From NCBI RefSeq assembly GCF_003259935.1, contig NZ_QLMH01000023.1:1-38264 (forward strand): a stretch of DNA of 38,264 nt. The letters run 5' to 3'. Source of the DNA: Paranoxybacillus vitaminiphilus. Its GTDB lineage: Bacteria > Bacillota > Bacilli > Bacillales > Anoxybacillaceae. The translations under genes were made by a program, and so were the position numbers. The notes under the pieces are model-generated. The model did no database searches. It saw only the letters and a list, made by a program, of their open reading frames with translations, and was not told the DNA's origin. This document shows positions 18,267 through 27,100 of the stretch, piece after piece. How positions within the stretch are numbered: position 1 is the stretch's first letter; every line of letters begins with the position of its first letter.

Positions 18267-19613
18267 TTGCAGGAAGCTTTATATGAAGGGAAATTTTTCT
18301 ACCTGAAATCATATCTTGACACTGTAGAGGATATAAAAGCTGAATTAGACAGACTTAAAAAGAGAGCCGATAAAGGCGCATTTCAATGTCCTTATTGCAA
18401 TGACACGTTGATTTTGAAGTCTGGTAATATTCGAGAGGAACATTTTTCACACCGACATTCTCGATCTTGTGAAATTTCTGAGGCAAGTGAAGTGTATCAC
18501 CAGCAAGTCAAACGAGAGTCTAAAGCACATTCTGTTATGAAGGAAATTATATACAATGAACTAAAAGGTCAAGAGAAAACGAATGAAAATATGCAAGTAG
18601 ACTATGGGTATATCGCGAAAGGAAAAGAAAAATGGCGCTATTATCCGGATATTATTGTAAAAAATGCGGATAAGGAAATAGCTATTACTATTCTAACTAA
18701 TGTAACAGCTAATAAAGATGAGAAACTCGTTAGGCAGATACGAAATCGTAATCGGTACTATCAAAATAAAGGAATGCAGACGATATGGTTTGTTGAAGAT
18801 GCGGAAATGTCAGTAGATATGAATCATCACGTCATTCATTTATGGGAAGCGGAGTTGGATATTGCGATCAAAACCGAAGAAGATTTGAAATGGGAAAATG
18901 TATTAAACCATTTGCCAATTGAAGAACCGCTGTTTAAGTTGTTTGATTATCACCATCGTAAGATTCCGCAATCATTTGATGTTCGCAGTTTATATTATGT
19001 ACACTCTACAGAAACAGAAATCGTTTTTACTGTTCACCGTTTTATTGTCGATGAAATGAAATATCCGTTTCGAGCTTTTGCGCTCAATGAAGGTTATCAA
19101 ATGAGTATGTCAAAAGCACTTCTCACAAAACAAACGATTCAATTAAGCGATCCGGAAGTTGAAGAAAAGAATCGAGAACTTTTTAAAGAAATCGTTAAGC
19201 AAAAAGCATTGGAAAAGATAGAGAAGGACATAAAAGAAAACATTATTCGTGAACAGCAACACATGGTTACATTTTCATACACTCCTACACAGGCAGCAAG
19301 AAAACCCTCTTTTCAAAAATTAAACAGCAGCGAACAGGAAATGTTCCCATTACTTGACGAATCATTGCAAAAAGCCATTTTTGATTATGTGCAATCAGTG
19401 AGCGTCATTTCAGCTAAAGAGCTTAGTGTGTACTTAGTAAACGAATACGGTGCTCCAAGTGAAACTTTTTTAACAGGAAGATATAAAATATATGGAGATG
19501 TTTGCAAGTTCCTTGATTACTTAGCAGAGCGAGGCATGATCCAGTTCTTACAAAAGGACGGGGTTCATGACCGGATTTATGGTAGTTGTTGGAACGGTGC
19601 AGCAAAACAGTGA
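18267..19613 (+). CDS. CoiA-like protein with zinc finger and altered nuclease core
   Basis: 448 residues from a TTG with AGGGGAGAG seven bases upstream. Residues about 42-68 hold FQCPYCNDTLILKSGN and HFSHRH, the Cys2/His2 zinc site of CoiA-type proteins. Next comes a restriction-fold domain: HSVMKEIIYNEL (about 91-102), RYYPDIIV (about 126-133), AITILTN (about 140-146) and YYQNKGMQTIWFVED (about 168-182). In CoiA the strand after the Asp normally has E-x-Q/K; here it reads T-I-L, so catalysis may be lost. The C-terminal 200 residues are unassigned and end in a winged-helix-like part (YVQSVSVISAKELSVYLVNE). It leads a run of nuclease-like genes. The competence CoiA is shorter and lacks this tail. 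Confidence 0.6.
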   Translation: MQEALYEGKFFYLKSYLDTVEDIKAELDRLKKRADKGAFQCPYCNDTLILKSGNIREEHFSHRHSRSCEISEASEVYHQQVKRESKAHSVMKEIIYNELKGQEKTNENMQVDYGYIAKGKEKWRYYPDIIVKNADKEIAITILTNVTANKDEKLVRQIRNRNRYYQNKGMQTIWFVEDAEMSVDMNHHVIHLWEAELDIAIKTEEDLKWENVLNHLPIEEPLFKLFDYHHRKIPQSFDVRSLYYVHSTETEIVFTVHRFIVDEMKYPFRAFALNEGYQMSMSKALLTKQTIQLSDPEVEEKNRELFKEIVKQKALEKIEKDIKENIIREQQHMVTFSYTPTQAARKPSFQKLNSSEQEMFPLLDESLQKAIFDYVQSVSVISAKELSVYLVNEYGAPSETFLTGRYKIYGDVCKFLDYLAERGMIQFLQKDGVHDRIYGSCWNGAAKQ

Positions 19614-19635
19614 AAAGTTTTGGGAGAGTTATCAA

Positions 19636-20082
19636 ATGAAAGAATTAAAAGCAAAGTTACTATCAGTGGTTAGATTAACAGGAACCGTCATTTCCGAGGA
19701 TCAAATACAAATATTGGACAGAGGAGTTCCACATAAGCCAGCTGGTTTGCCACAAGGGAAAATGGGGATTTATTCCTTTGTTTTTCAGGATGAATTTTTA
19801 AAAATTGGAAAGGTTGGTCCGAATAGTGATGCAAGGTTTAGAAGCCAGCATTATGTTCCAACAAGTTCCCAAAGCAATTTAGCGAAATCCATTTTGAATG
19901 ATCCAGACTTTAAATGTTTTAATCTAACTGAGGATATTGTTGGGGATTGGATTAAACAGAATATAAGAAGAATTGACTTTATTATAGATGCATCGTTAGG
20001 AATCTTTGTACTAAATCTAATTGAGGCATTTTTGCATTTAAAATTTAAACCAAAATACGAAGGATATAAAAGTCAAAGGTAG
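19636..20082 (+). CDS. GIY-YIG-like nuclease-fold protein
   Basis: 148 residues from the ATG at 19636 (GGGAGAG upstream); an upstream in-frame ATG at 19567 lies inside the previous gene and lacks a ribosome site. GIYSFVFQDEFLKIGKVG (about 47-64) supplies the GIY and (K)IG strands, RFRSQHY (about 70-76) the basic helix, and LNLIEAFLHLKFKPKYEGY (about 127-145) the helix with the catalytic-type Glu. These are the hallmarks of a stand-alone GIY-YIG domain. The central Tyr of YIG is replaced by Lys. It follows the CoiA-like gene by 22 bases, so the two are probably one operon. Target and role are unknown. Confidence 0.62.
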   Translation: MKELKAKLLSVVRLTGTVISEDQIQILDRGVPHKPAGLPQGKMGIYSFVFQDEFLKIGKVGPNSDARFRSQHYVPTSSQSNLAKSILNDPDFKCFNLTEDIVGDWIKQNIRRIDFIIDASLGIFVLNLIEAFLHLKFKPKYEGYKSQR

Positions 20083-20163
20083 CTTGTCTGAAATAACATA
20101 TATCAATACACATCTAAAGTGCAGTATTTTTAGCGGAAGATTCAGTAGGGTTGGGAGGATAAA

Positions 20164-20355
20164 ATGATGGATTTATATAGTCAGTCATTGCAATCGTTGA
20201 GATATTATCTTGATTCTAGTAATGTCATTCATGTTATAGACAGCTACCGAATGAAGAAAGAAAGCGGTGTTTGTAATAGCAAAGACAAAATCATTCCTTC
20301 ATTAAGTTATACCAGAAAGATTCCGCACCTCCTTGTCAATCTGGAAATGGTTTGA
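20164..20355 (+). CDS. Small hypothetical protein, 63 aa
   Basis: Starts MMDLYSQSLQSLRYYLDSS after a strong GGGAGG at 20153-20158. The good ribosome site argues for real translation. It ends at a TGA that overlaps the possible TTG start of the next frame, so the two could be coupled, or could be one gene split by a frameshift. No domain, signal or membrane segment is recognised. It lies 81 bases after the GIY-YIG gene. Confidence 0.4.
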   Translation: MMDLYSQSLQSLRYYLDSSNVIHVIDSYRMKKESGVCNSKDKIIPSLSYTRKIPHLLVNLEMV

Positions 20356-20681
20356 AAAACAATCACATATATGCCATTGAACTTTCATTTAAAGATGAAC
20401 CGAGGATGACGTTATGCAAATATGTATATCCGTCTCTTGAACATTGGGATAAGCTACCAAGCGTTTCTGAACATTGGTTTTTCTATTGGCCATTATATGA
20501 TGGCAGTCATTTTAGCGATCATGAACTTGGAAATGGAATCTTTAAGACGGTTCCAAATGATGAAAAAACTTCTGAAAAGTACGGTAGAATTCAAGAGGTT
20601 TTTTGGAAAGAAATTGATTTATTATCGATCACATCGAAAAATATTCGAGATGCGGTGTTTCATGAGCTGGAAAAATTGTGA
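20352..20681 (+). CDS. Hypothetical protein, about 109 aa
   Basis: Begins MKNNHIYAIELSFKDEPRM from a TTG with no clear ribosome site, overlapping the previous stop by four bases. The composition is protein-like, with aromatic-rich EHWFFYWPLYDGSHFSDHE at about 40-58 and a helical C-terminus ending HELEKL. I do not recognise the family. The missing ribosome site suggests either coupling to the 63-codon frame or that both are halves of a gene broken near 20350. Confidence 0.45.
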   Translation: MKNNHIYAIELSFKDEPRMTLCKYVYPSLEHWDKLPSVSEHWFFYWPLYDGSHFSDHELGNGIFKTVPNDEKTSEKYGRIQEVFWKEIDLLSITSKNIRDAVFHELEKL

Positions 20682-20861
20682 TTTGTAAGGTGGGATGCTT
20701 ATTTTTAGGGCAATAAACAAGAAATAGGGTGAAAGCTATTGCAGATAAAGGTAAAGTCAAGTTTTTATGCAGTCTCTGGGGTTTTATGTAGAATCAGTTT
20801 CTAGCCATATATTGCTGATACTGAGAGAACAGTAGATCAGTTAGATAGGGAGGAAAACTAT

Positions 20862-21395
20862 GTGGGTATCAAAATAGAAATTCCCGTTCGAGTTGTAACG
20901 TTTCGCTCGGAGGAGTTAGACAAGTGGAGAAACGGTGAAAGAGAGAATTGCAAAGATTCTTATTGTAGAAAACTGCCTGGAACAAAAGGGTTCGGTGAAT
21001 TTATTGTCGGACGTTATTTTGAATCATTAGGATACGAATGGATTCACCATGATTATAATCTGTTCAGTGGCAATCGGCTAGGTAAATATCCTGTTGCTGA
21101 AGAAGTGTTTCGAAAACATTTTGGAGATGAGCGATATGAACAAGGACGGCAGTTTTATCGCCTTTTTTCTCCTTATGTTCACGTTCAAGAACCCGATTTG
21201 ATGATTTATCGTCCTGATTTTTCCGAAGTGCGGTTTGCAGAAGTGAAGAGAATGGATACGAACGATCGTTTAAATGAAGCTCAATTAAGAGGAATGGCGT
21301 TGCTGAAGTTATTGTATGGGTGTGAGGTAGATATTTTTTACGTTGTTGAAGAAGGAAAAGATGTACCGGAACGTTCAGTTGTTTGGGAGTTTTAA
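20862..21395 (+). CDS. VRR-NUC-like PD-(D/E)XK nuclease-fold protein
   Basis: 177 residues from a GTG eight bases after AGGGAGG; the ATG two bases earlier is out of frame and closes at once, so the GTG is decided. FGEFIVGRYFESLGYEWIHH (about 46-65) is the N-terminal helix with Glu. EPDLMIY (about 110-116), RFAEVKRMD (about 124-132) and LNEAQLRGMALLK (about 136-148) give the E...D...ExK...Q pattern of VRR-NUC-type nucleases. All catalytic positions look intact. It stands 180 bases after the previous gene, in a gap with no visible terminator, and may belong to the same cassette as the CoiA-like and GIY-YIG genes. Confidence 0.65.
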   Translation: MGIKIEIPVRVVTFRSEELDKWRNGERENCKDSYCRKLPGTKGFGEFIVGRYFESLGYEWIHHDYNLFSGNRLGKYPVAEEVFRKHFGDERYEQGRQFYRLFSPYVHVQEPDLMIYRPDFSEVRFAEVKRMDTNDRLNEAQLRGMALLKLLYGCEVDIFYVVEEGKDVPERSVVWEF

Positions 21396-21462
21396 AATTA
21401 GATGAACGTATTACAAAACGTATATGTATAAATGCATATAAATAGTCATTATCTTAAGACAT

Positions 21463-21570
21463 GATCAAATCTTCTACAACTGCAAAAGAAGTTATTCAGC
21501 CCTTGGCTATGTATCGCCATGTGAATTTGAAACTGCTTACTACGCTAACCAGAGAAAAGTAGCTGCATAA
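21463..21570 (+). pseudogene. IS3-family transposase C-terminal remnant
   Basis: The frame reads DQIFYNCKRSYSALGYVSP then CEFETAYYANQRKVAA and TAA at 21568-21570. YN.KR..SALGY.SP.EFE is the diagnostic end of IS3-family OrfB transposases. Nothing of the DDE core remains upstream. The sequence just after (TTTTCTTGACATAA at about 21604-21617) may be the element's right end and recurs near 36343. Confidence 0.7.
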
Positions 21571-21686
21571 ATTCAGCTATTTCTCTCTGTTTAACGTGTC
21601 CGTTTTCTTGACATAATACCACTTATCAAATTTAAAAGTTTGCGTAAAATTCTAATTTAACGAAATATTCAATCATAAAAAATTTA

Positions 21687-21695
21687 TGGTAAAAT
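21687..21695 (+). promoter_or_regulatory. Candidate extended -10 promoter for the DUF3800 leader RNA
   Basis: TGGTAAAAT at 21687-21695 fits an extended -10 (TG-n-TAAAAT). The -35 region (ATTCAA at 21667-21672) is poor. A transcript from here would start at about 21702, exactly at the first hairpin of the leader. Confidence 0.35.
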
Positions 21696-21699
21696 AAAA

Positions 21700-21815
21700 A
21701 AGACTAAGATTGAATCTTAGTCGCATTTTTGCATAAGACGAATAGATTTCAGTCGCCCCTAGGGACGAGTTACTTTCTATTCTATATTAAATTAGTCGTT
21801 CCGTGGAACGAGTAA
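21700..21815 (+). ncRNA. Hairpin-rich leader RNA upstream of the DUF3800 gene
   Basis: Three stems follow each other. The first is GACTAAGAT/ATCTTAGTC at 21702-21722 with a 3-base loop. The second is TCGCCCCTAGGGACGA at 21753-21768, nearly palindromic. The third is TCGTTCC/GGAACGA at 21796-21811. The last two share the frame AGTCG...CGAGT but differ inside the stem, which looks like compensatory variation of a repeated RNA unit. Structured RNAs named DUF3800-I to -XI have been described by comparative genomics immediately upstream of DUF3800 genes, and this arrangement fits. The first stem has only one T run after it, so it could alternatively be a weak terminator. Confidence 0.5.
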
Positions 21816-21870
21816 TTAATGTAATTAAAGAATATTACATAATGATATGAGTTGTCAAGGGTGAGAATGA

Positions 21871-22844
21871 TTGGAACAAAAATATGTGTTAAACGTTGAG
21901 ACGGTAAACATTTTTTTTGATGAAAGCGGGACAAAAAATGATAAACCAACAATCATGGGTGGATTGCTTATTCCAACAAAAATCTATAACAGTTTTGAGT
22001 TCCAGGAACTTAACAGAAAACTAAGGGAAAATAAGTTCACTAAGCTTCATTGGACTAATTATACAGGATATGAAGAGATGAGAAAAGACATCCTTGAGGT
22101 TTTAACCACTTTTGCAAAATTTGCTCGTTTTGTCAAACTGAATGTCATTAATTATAATGCGAATCCTCTCGATATTCGAAAGAAATTATATAATCAAAAG
22201 CAAAAAGCTGCAGAACTTCTCATGCAAAAAATGATTTATACCAAAATTCCAGAAAGAATTCTATACGGTCTTTTAAGAAATTACGGCAAAGATGTATATA
22301 TAAAATCACAGATTTTTATAGAAAAGTCTAATAGGTATGAAGGTTTTAAACTAGATACAAATTTAATGGATCAGTTAAACATTCAATCCATGTATCGTGG
22401 GGAACAATTTAGTGTTTTAAATTGCTCGTTAAAAAATAAGAGAGAAGAAATTGGGATAGAGATAACGGATCTATTACTTGGAATTGTTAGGCAAATTATA
22501 AAAAAAATGAAGTTGTGCCAGAGGGTCTAACGGAGCAACAGTTAATTGAACTAAAAATTAAAGGTAGAAAGAAAAAAATTGATTTAGCAGTTGAACTTTT
22601 GAAAAATAAGGAGTTATTAAGTTTCCTATCAACCATTAAATATTATGAATGGGAAAGTAACAGTGAATTAAAAGAGCGGAATTTTCAAGATTATCTCAAT
22701 TTATTCTTGACCTCACATTATAGGAAATTTGAAGAGGAAGCACCAAAAGCAACAGACGGTATAAAACGGAAAATCAGAAAAGGAAAGAGACGAAATCTTT
22801 CCACGTCTTCACTAAGAAGAATATATCGCGGAAGACGTTCTTAA
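21871..22844 (+). pseudogene. DUF3800 protein with frameshift at an A8 run
   Basis: The first frame (TTG 21871, AAGGGTGAG upstream) reads VNIFFDESGTKNDKPTIMGG, the RNase H-like N-terminal strand of DUF3800, and IEITDLLLGIV near residue 200, the conserved C-terminal Asp. At eight A's (22500-22507) the frame slips: it ends KKMKLCQRV at 22530, while the -1 frame continues KKNEVVPEGLTEQQLIELK to TAA 22842-22844 without interruption. A full protein would be about 324 residues. One deleted A, a sequencing error, or productive slippage on the A run could all explain it. DUF3800 function is unknown; nuclease activity is suggested by the fold. The hairpin leader directly upstream suggests a joint RNA-protein unit. 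Confidence 0.6.
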
Positions 22845-22920
22845 AATGGGTCCGCAAAAGCATAACGTAAGATTGGTAGAATAAAAGAGAAGGAGAGGCC
22901 GTCAAGTAAGTAAGAAGGAA

Positions 22921-23055
22921 TCGAAGTTGAAGCCAGAAGAGCAAGACAAAATCAAATTCGTCCGCAAACATTTTGAATCAATTGGAGCAAACATCGATTT
23001 CGTAAGAACGAAGAAAGATGTTAATTAGTTTATGTTGTGGATGTTGAGTCAATAG
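22921..23055 (+). pseudogene. Third fragment of type III Res, extreme C-terminus
   Basis: Reads LKPEEQDKIKFVRKHFESIG, ANIDFVRTKKDVN, stop, FMLWMLSQ and TAG. It parallels LRPEERAKIDFARKHSEAVG to QFMLRAISR at the end of the 17156-18114 remnant. Only the last 45 codons remain. As there, a boundary block follows directly. The interval 22845-22920 holds no recognisable gene. Confidence 0.65.
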
Positions 23056-23072
23056 ATAGTATGTTGTTTACA

Positions 23073-23140
23073 GCAGAAGCCGTTTGTGCTTCTGTTTTTT
23101 GTTTTTATGACATTATTCGACAGGATTTTTTGTGAAATTT
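23073..23140 (+). repeat. Boundary block copy B: terminator plus conserved flank
   Basis: CAGAAGC (23074-23080) pairs with GCTTCTG (23088-23094), followed by a T run. The flank TTTTTATGACATTATTCGAC to GAAATT matches copies A and C. It again follows a Res 3' end and precedes a new cassette. The remaining 23141-23298 holds no gene; GAGGTG before 23299 is the ribosome site of the JAMM gene. Confidence 0.7.
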
Positions 23141-23298
23141 ATGTAATATATGAGCGAAAAACAACTTGAAAAGTGGTGTTCGTAATTCCAAATAATATTT
23201 TGCAAGGATACGTTCTGTAGAGTGATGAGGTACGCTCACGGACTTTTCAAAGCTTGTTTAGGGTTGTTCAATAAAAGCGGTAAAATGAGGTGCTTTAA

Positions 23299-24084
23299 AT
23301 GAAAAATCATCTAGAACTAATTCAACACTCCTTTTCAACGATACTATTAGATGCAATACAGTTTTTTCCGCAAAACAAAAAAAGAGTAAGCACGGAATCT
23401 TTTGGTCTGTTGTTTGGATTAAAAAAAGAAACGGGTTATGAATGTGATTTTGCTTTTCCTGTTGGAAGTGTCTCGAAGCGAACAGAGGATTTAGTGCAAC
23501 CGGATCAAAAAATAAATGAAGCGATTCAAAGCGCTAAATGTTTATTCTCTACATCTAAATGAATAGGTACATACCATAGCCATCCACACGATGAATACTT
23601 TGAACACTGGGCAGATCCGAGTAATGCAGATGTAGGATTTGCGCAATATTTAAATTTGCCGTATATGGTCATTATTGCATTAACGCGGAACGGAAAAAAG
23701 AACAAACCACTTTCATTAGATTTTAAAGTCGGACCAGCAGGGGAGTATTTTTATAACAAAAATAAACATCCACAAGACTATCCGGACGCTAAGCTGTTAA
23801 ATGAAGAAGTGAATTTTATTCAAGGGGAGTTTCAAAAATATTTTTTCACTATACGTGCGTATCATTTTAATGGTACTTCTTTAAGGGATGTGGATTTATT
23901 TTCAACAGAGGCGGAATTATTACAGATGTTAAGAGATGAAAATGTAAACGTTAGCGATCTCACAACTGCTCAGACGTATCATTTACGTAAAATTGAATAT
24001 AATTTGCGCAACGGTGGAAGCGGGCGAAGTAAAGAAAATACGGAATATCATTTGAACAAGATTAAGATGATGTCGAAAATATGA
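23299..24084 (+). pseudogene. JAMM/MPN metalloprotease-like protein interrupted by one in-frame TGA
   Basis: 261 codons in one frame apart from TGA at codon 88 (23560-23562). Before it: STESFGLLFGLKKE (about 31-44) with the JAMM Glu. After it: IGTYHSHPHDEYFEHWADPS then NADVGF, the H-x-H-P...S-x2-D zinc motif. All JAMM ligands are present but fall on both sides of the stop. The rest is uninterrupted to TAG/TGA at 24084, suggesting recent loss or readthrough. GAGGTG lies six bases before the ATG. JAMM enzymes remove ubiquitin-like or other C-terminal peptides, but no ubiquitin-like or E1 gene is present. It is 113 bases upstream of the RecD-like gene, probably its partner. Confidence 0.65.
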
Positions 24085-24197
24085 ATGAAACGTACGAGTG
24101 TTATAGAATTGGATAACTAGTTAGGAGATTAGCCGAGCATTAAGCCTGATAATATGTTGTTTGAATTCTATTACAGAAAGGAAGAAAGTATTTTATC

Positions 24198-27100
24198 ATG
24201 TTACCGAATGAAATCTATCCATTAAAGCATTTATCCGTCCGCGTCCCATGGCATGACCAAGGATGGAATGGGACGATTTGTAGCAATCCTGCGAATAATA
24301 CTAGCTGTCTAAAATTAAGAAGGATTGAGGAATTAAAAGATGAGGAATTAGAAAGTCGATATGCTGGAATGTCCATTGAAGAGCTATCACAAGATTTGTG
24401 GCCTTGTTGTGTGGCAGAACGAGGCATGTTTATGGCGCCTTTTGACTATGTGAAAGTAGTTGACCATCCATATAAAGAAAGTTCAAAAGAAACGCATGGT
24501 CATTTTAAGGCAACTCCACTGCGATTTCCGGCTTATTCAGCAGCAGTTATTCCGTTTCGATGGATGCTTAAATCATCTATTGATGAGTTAAAAAAATATT
24601 ATCCATTGGATGTAGATGAATCTAGAGAACCAAATTTACCTTTTTCTAGCAACTGGTGGCAGGAGAAGACGAATCAAGAGACGTTGTTAAATAGTTTTAT
24701 GAATCATATACAAGTAGGTTCTTTAATTTTCTTTTACGCTAAACAAATTCCATTTGTTGAAGAAACGCGTAGAGTGCTTATTGGAGTGGCAAGAGTAAAA
24801 CATATTGGAGAACTTACTGAATACCAATATACAACTACATCTCCATCTTTGCGAGCAATGCTTTGGGAACGAATGGTTCAACATACCCTTCGCCCTGATT
24901 TTCATGATGGATTTTTATTGCCGTATCAAGAACTGTTTACATATGCCGAAAAACATCCAGAAATAAATGTCGCAGAATGCATTGCTTTTGCTCCGGAAGA
25001 ACGAATGGCTGAGTTTTCGTATGCAAGTGAACATGTATCGAATGACAGTGCCATTGAATGTTTAATTGAGTTAGCTAAATCACTAGAGAAAATGAAAAAA
25101 TATATTCGTGGTCCATGGGACGAATGTATGAAATGGATTGACGACCGTTTGTCTGAAATATGGAAATTGCGTGGACCATATCCGGGGCTTGGAGCTTGCT
25201 TTACAGCGATGGGGGTTTCACTAGGAACTTTTGTTGCTCGTGCTTTAGAACAACACTTTACAGAGAATGCAGATATTTGGCCGCTGGTAGATGCAATGTT
25301 TGAAAATCCAAAAGATTATTTGCCATCTTCTTTAGCAAAGCAAGTAACACCAGAGTTATCTCGCATGTGGAAGCAAATGCCGAGTGAACGAAAAGAATTA
25401 GTTAAACTGTTAAGTCGAATGGAATTGTCAAACGAACAAGCGAAAGTAGTGTTTGTACAATCGGAGCGAAAGAAGAAAGGAATTCATGCTACAGATGAAG
25501 AGATTTTAAAAAATCCGTATATACTTTATGAACAAACACGTCTTCAGCTCGAACCTATACCGATTTGGACAATTGATAAAGCGATGTTTCCAAATGAAAC
25601 ATTACTTGAAACTTGTCCTTTTCTTCGAGAAGGTTCGTTCGATTCAAAATATGATATCAGACGAGTACGTGCATTAGTGGTATATGTATTAGAGCAAGCA
25701 GCAAACAATGGAGATACCCTATTGCCATTTGAGGAAATTGTTCGTCAAATTAGAAACTTACCAATCGTTCCGGATTGTGAACTTCATGAAGATCTTTTAA
25801 CATCAATCGAAACGGATTTGCAGCAGGAAATCATCATTGTTGAAATGGAAGACGGTTCTAAAGCGTATCAGCTTAAACGTCTTTACGAAATGGGACAATT
25901 AATTCGTGAAAAAGTAGAAAAGCGTTTGAAAGGCACAAGGATTTCGATTTCTGCGGATTGGCGAGCTTTACTAGATGAAAAGCTTGGTGGACCAATCCAA
26001 ATTGCTGATCCATATGAAGCTGAAAAAGAAGAGATGGCTCGTACAGAAAAAGCAGCTATTTTAAAGGAATTAGCGGAATCGAGAATTTCTGTTTTAATAG
26101 GACCAGCCGGAACAGGAAAAACGACTCTTTTGTCAACATTAATAAGTCATCCTGAGATTCAACAAGGAGACGTATTGTTGTTAGCACCGACGGGAAAAGC
26201 ACGTGTAAGAATGGAGGAAGTATCAAAAACGTTAAAGATAAAAGCGTATACGCTTGCCCAGTTTTTAGGTAGAACAAATCGATATGATTATCAAAACTTT
26301 CGCTATCAGCTTATAAACGCAAAAGGAGAAAAACATGCACAAACGGTAATTGTAGATGAAGCTTCGATGTTGACGGAAGAAATGATGGCAGCGTTATTTG
26401 AAGCATTAGAAGGAGTCCAACGATTTATTTTTGTAGGTGATCCAAGACAACTGCCGCCAATCGGTGCAGGCAGACCGTTTGTTGATTTAGTAAACTATTT
26501 AACTCCTGATGATGTAGAATTTATGTTTCCGAAAGTAGGAAAAGGTTATGGGCAATTAACAATTCCGAGACGTCAATCAAGCGAGACTGGTGGGGAACGA
26601 GATGACCTTCGTTTAGCACAATGGTTCAGCCGAAACAGTGTTCATCCTGCGGATGATGAATACTTTGACGAAGCTAATTTTCCTGTTAGTTCAAGTACTT
26701 TACGTTTTGTTCAGTGGAATCGGGAAGAGGAACTGCTTCCGACTCTAAAACGAGTATTAATGGAAGAATTAGAGCTTGAGAATGAGAATGACGTTAATGG
26801 TTTTGAGCGTTCATTAGGTGGAGTAACGACTGAAAAAGGATATATCAACTTTGTGAGTCATTCAAGCGGTAAAAACAATTCAGTTCATAAAGTGGAAAGC
26901 TGGCAGATTTTATCACCAGTCAAAAATGCATTGTATGGCGTTAAAGCGATTAATCGTGAAATTCATGCGACATTTAAGCAAGAGCGGATACACTCATCAC
27001 AAAAAACATTCAATCGTTATTTTCCAAAACCGATGGGACCAGAGCAAATTGTCTATGGTGATAAAGTAATTAATACTATTAACCATAAACGAACTTCTGT

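Noticed and set aside
21700-21815. A retron ncRNA
   Set aside because: No reverse transcriptase is nearby; the adjacent gene is DUF3800, for which upstream structured RNAs are known.
23560-23562. Selenocysteine at the in-frame TGA of the JAMM gene
   Set aside because: The position before IGTYHSHP is not a known Cys/Sec site, and no SECIS-like hairpin is obvious right after it. A point mutation is simpler.
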